A program made the position numbers and the translations under genes. This document shows, piece by piece, positions 61,861 to 64,000 of a DNA stretch of 64,000 bases (within the stretch, counting starts at the first letter, position 1; each line of letters opens with the position of its first letter). The DNA is from JBLIRR01 sp049472395 (GTDB lineage Bacteria > SZUA-182 > DTGQ01 > JBLIRR01): the NCBI GenBank assembly GCA_049472395.1, contig JBLIRR010000013.1:81878-145877 (forward strand). The letters run 5' to 3'. The notes below the pieces were generated by a model. That model searched no databases. It saw only the letters and a program-made list of their open reading frames with translations, and was not told the DNA's origin.

Positions 61861-64000
61861 CTACCGAACAGTAATTTTGACCTTAAAGTTATCACCAGAG
61901 GCATTATCGATTTTAATGGTAGTAGTGCCAATATCTTCAGCTTTAAAGTAGAACATGTGGTAACCATCTCCATTAAACCGTTCATTTATATCCCCAAAAA
62001 ACCATTCATTCCATATCTTGACTACATCATCATCGAGTTCATCTGTGTCGAGCACCAAGTTATATCCACCACTAGATGTATACCTTGATGCCAGAAAAAT
62101 TGCTATCATATCACCTTTATCAACGTTGATCTCGGACCCATTGTCATTTTCATCTAGCTTTACGTCAGCACTTGTATAGGCTAAAGGCAAATTAGGTATA
62201 TCCCACCCACTAGAATATGAGTATACTGATAGAGGTGCATCAGCCATTACATCTTCCAATGTTTCATAATATGTTGGTTGTGGCACATAGTTAGCAGGAT
62301 ATAGAGATTTAAATGGATTATAAGAGTTGATAAAGGGTGAAGGAAACGCATAAAATGCACTTCCCCGAGAAGGGTAAATGGGTGATGTTTCAGTATTCAA
62401 CCATGGACTCTGGTTACCCCCTAAATGAAGTTCACCTATATACAATCCACCCTCTATATTAATTTCACCTATATGAACCACAGATTCAGGCATAAAGGTG
62501 GGAGCTGGTATTGGATATGTAGGGCTTCTGTATCCACCATAAATCCCGTATCCATAAAGAGAATAGGGGCTATACCTACTATATCCATAAGGCTGTGCCC
62601 AAGGAGGAAGGGGTGAATAAGGAGTGTATTCTTCTAAGTCAAGTCCCATATCATACCGCCCTACTAACATACGAACAAGAAGATCCATTTTCATAGTCAT
62701 CGATAGATCCAAAGGATTTGATATATCAAAAACATTTATTTTTTCACCGATATGGTGATATAGCGTTTCGTCATCAAGATAAAGGCCTATTACTCCACTG
62801 TCTTTATCTCTGGGAGTGCTGTACATGTCTTCCTTCACTTTTTCAGTATTTACTAAATTAGGATTTTCAAGATTAGATATATTAAAAACATAAATTTTAC
62901 TACATTCCCCATCCCGAGTAAGAATATAAGCATAATTATTTCTCACAACTATCAATTCATGTCCCCAGTGTGGAGTACCTGGCCTACCTTCCACCTCAAC
63001 GGAAGAAGATACTATCCTGGGTTGCCCAGGGTTACCAACATCGATAATTTTTAATACAGAAGATGACTCTTCATCTGAGTGAAAAACATCAAGGTCTGTT
63101 TCACCAGATGCCTGGACTACTGCAAAAAGAGTGGCTCCATCTACGACCATACTCGTTTTTCCTTCTTTTATCCCACCCAAATTACAGGTACCGCTCAAAA
63201 AGATGTTTGAGGGATTTGAAGTATTAACAATAAGAATTTCTTGGTTCTCCGTGTCTGCTTTTATGCCGGCAAGATAAAGATAATTCGATGTAGAGACCAC
63301 ATCGTAAATTCCATAATCTACTGCCAACAAATCCAGTAAACTTTCATTTTCATCCATCCCTTCAGGATTAGTGATATCAAAGGAATAGATTGCCGTTTTG
63401 GTGTAGTTGTAGCGGTAAGAGACACTCAGGTAAAGCACATGGTTTTCAATTGCTATACCACTAACATTATACATAGATGTCCCCTGACCGGGAAAATGAT
63501 GGGGCAGGTCCAGCCTGCTTAACATTTTAGGATTCTCTTTGTCAGAGACATCTACTATGAATACCCGAACTATCTCGTCATCACTACCCATAGTGCCAAT
63601 TATTGCAAGATCATCCTGAACAACAATTTTATGTGGCCAATATTCTCTTGTTGGCGGAACTCCCTCGCATAATCTGATGTGGGAAAGATATTCATAATCA
63701 TCCGATAGAAGCCAGGAGGACTCATCACTGATAGATTGAAAAATTACTAAATCATAGCTATTTGGTTGACCTCTCAGTGGATATGACTCAAATCGGGCAA
63801 GCGAATAAATATAGTCTTTATCTACAGCTAAATCCGTAAAGGCAATTCCTGGGGTACTGGAGCTGGGGGTAGGAAGTGATGGATAGATAGACACTAACGG
63901 ATAACTTCCGGAGTATGGATACGGTGGTTGGTATTGAGATGTGGTGGGATATGAATACCCTGTTGGGAACCCATAATATGAATACCCTTTAGAGGTAAGG
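61861..64000 (-). CDS. Large LVIVD propeller protein with Tyr/Pro-rich and chagasin-like domains, 5' end outside window
   Basis: Minus-strand frame with no start or stop on its right, so at least 713 codons, N-terminus missing. Upstream part is Tyr/Pro/Ser-rich. Propeller repeats follow, for example VFIVDVSDKENPKML, ILIVNTSNPSNIF, LKIIDVGNPGQPRIV and INVFDISNPLDLSM. Next, a Tyr/Pro/Gly-rich stretch (YGYGIYGGY). The last about 100 residues resemble chagasin/inhibitor I42 cysteine-peptidase inhibitors: INVDKGDMIAIFLASRYTSSGGYNL and YFKAEDIGTTTIKI. Many Asp/Asn turns suggest calcium binding. The C-terminal domain call is inference from pattern. Confidence 0.75.
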   Translation of the reverse strand, partial: LTSKGYSYYGFPTGYSYPTTSQYQPPYPYSGSYPLVSIYPSLPTPSSSTPGIAFTDLAVDKDYIYSLARFESYPLRGQPNSYDLVIFQSISDESSWLLSDDYEYLSHIRLCEGVPPTREYWPHKIVVQDDLAIIGTMGSDDEIVRVFIVDVSDKENPKMLSRLDLPHHFPGQGTSMYNVSGIAIENHVLYLSVSYRYNYTKTAIYSFDITNPEGMDENESLLDLLAVDYGIYDVVSTSNYLYLAGIKADTENQEILIVNTSNPSNIFLSGTCNLGGIKEGKTSMVVDGATLFAVVQASGETDLDVFHSDEESSSVLKIIDVGNPGQPRIVSSSVEVEGRPGTPHWGHELIVVRNNYAYILTRDGECSKIYVFNISNLENPNLVNTEKVKEDMYSTPRDKDSGVIGLYLDDETLYHHIGEKINVFDISNPLDLSMTMKMDLLVRMLVGRYDMGLDLEEYTPYSPLPPWAQPYGYSRYSPYSLYGYGIYGGYRSPTYPIPAPTFMPESVVHIGEINIEGGLYIGELHLGGNQSPWLNTETSPIYPSRGSAFYAFPSPFINSYNPFKSLYPANYVPQPTYYETLEDVMADAPLSVYSYSSGWDIPNLPLAYTSADVKLDENDNGSEINVDKGDMIAIFLASRYTSSGGYNLVLDTDELDDDVVKIWNEWFFGDINERFNGDGYHMFYFKAEDIGTTTIKIDNASGDNFKVKITVR

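Noticed and set aside
1..64000. CRISPR array, rRNA genes, intact insertion sequence or prophage
   Set aside because: No regular repeat-spacer pattern, rRNA sequence, intact transposase or phage genes were seen; the repeated DNA in the 2.5-5.5 kb and 6.5-12 kb genes encodes protein repeats.

Overview
The window is about 64 kb of AT-leaning DNA (GC roughly 40%) from a diderm, flagellated bacterium. P-ring and L-ring genes (flgI, flgH), lipoproteins, an outer-membrane-like barrel and a multihaem c-type cytochrome point to a Gram-negative envelope. The EF-G type, the DUF4390-NtrY pair, FlgO-like lipoproteins, a PilM/GspL-like protein and proteins ending in a CFI-box-like tail suggest an uncultured relative of Desulfobacterota (old Deltaproteobacteria) or a nearby candidate phylum. 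That assignment is inference, because no rRNA gene is present.

Layout. 1-784: end of a minus-strand multihaem cytochrome. 1.2-5.6 kb: two FlgO-like lipoproteins and a 1012-aa Ig-repeat surface protein, behind a good sigma-54 type -24/-12 promoter. 5.8-12.3 kb: a small cohesin-like secreted protein and a 1912-aa LVIVD beta-propeller protein that also carries IPT/TIG, cohesin-like, Ig-like and dockerin-like parts, closed by two perfect hairpins. 12.6-18.1 kb: a lipoprotein, a probable barrel protein, a 902-aa coiled-coil protein and a membrane-bound polysaccharide deacetylase with an N-terminal zinc finger. 18.1-22.3 kb, minus strand: wecB, ispDF, ispE, ispG, with unusual active-site residues in IspE and in the IspF half of IspDF. 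22.6 kb: a cmoA homologue.

23.6-47.4 kb is one long co-directional flagellar cluster: fliLMNOPQR, flhBA, flhFG, fliA, a 62-aa ORF, flgBC, fliK, flgDEFGA, flgHIJ, flgM, flgKL. It encodes the export gate, most of the C-ring, the rod, hook, rings and junction proteins, the SRP-like positioning pair, and sigma-28 with its anti-sigma factor. fliE, fliF, fliG, fliH, fliI, fliJ, fliD, flagellin and motAB are absent and must lie elsewhere. A sigma-54 type promoter nearly identical to the one before the FlgO-like operon sits 73-88 bp before fliL, which ties the surface-protein operon to the flagellar regulon.

47.4-60.6 kb is mainly housekeeping: a RecA-fold ATPase, EF-G, a SemiSWEET transporter, and a minus-strand operon (unknown 351-aa gene, dnaN, surE, PilM/GspL-like, DUF4390, ntrY, tsaB), then purA on the plus strand. 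60.6-60.85 kb holds tRNA-Lys(UUU) and tRNA-Glu(UUC) behind a perfect consensus promoter. A tRNA 3'-end fragment at about 61.02 kb is followed by a very AT-rich stretch and then a Tyr/Gly-rich small protein and a large LVIVD propeller protein with a chagasin-like C-terminal domain that runs off the right edge. This end has the look of an integrated or accessory segment.
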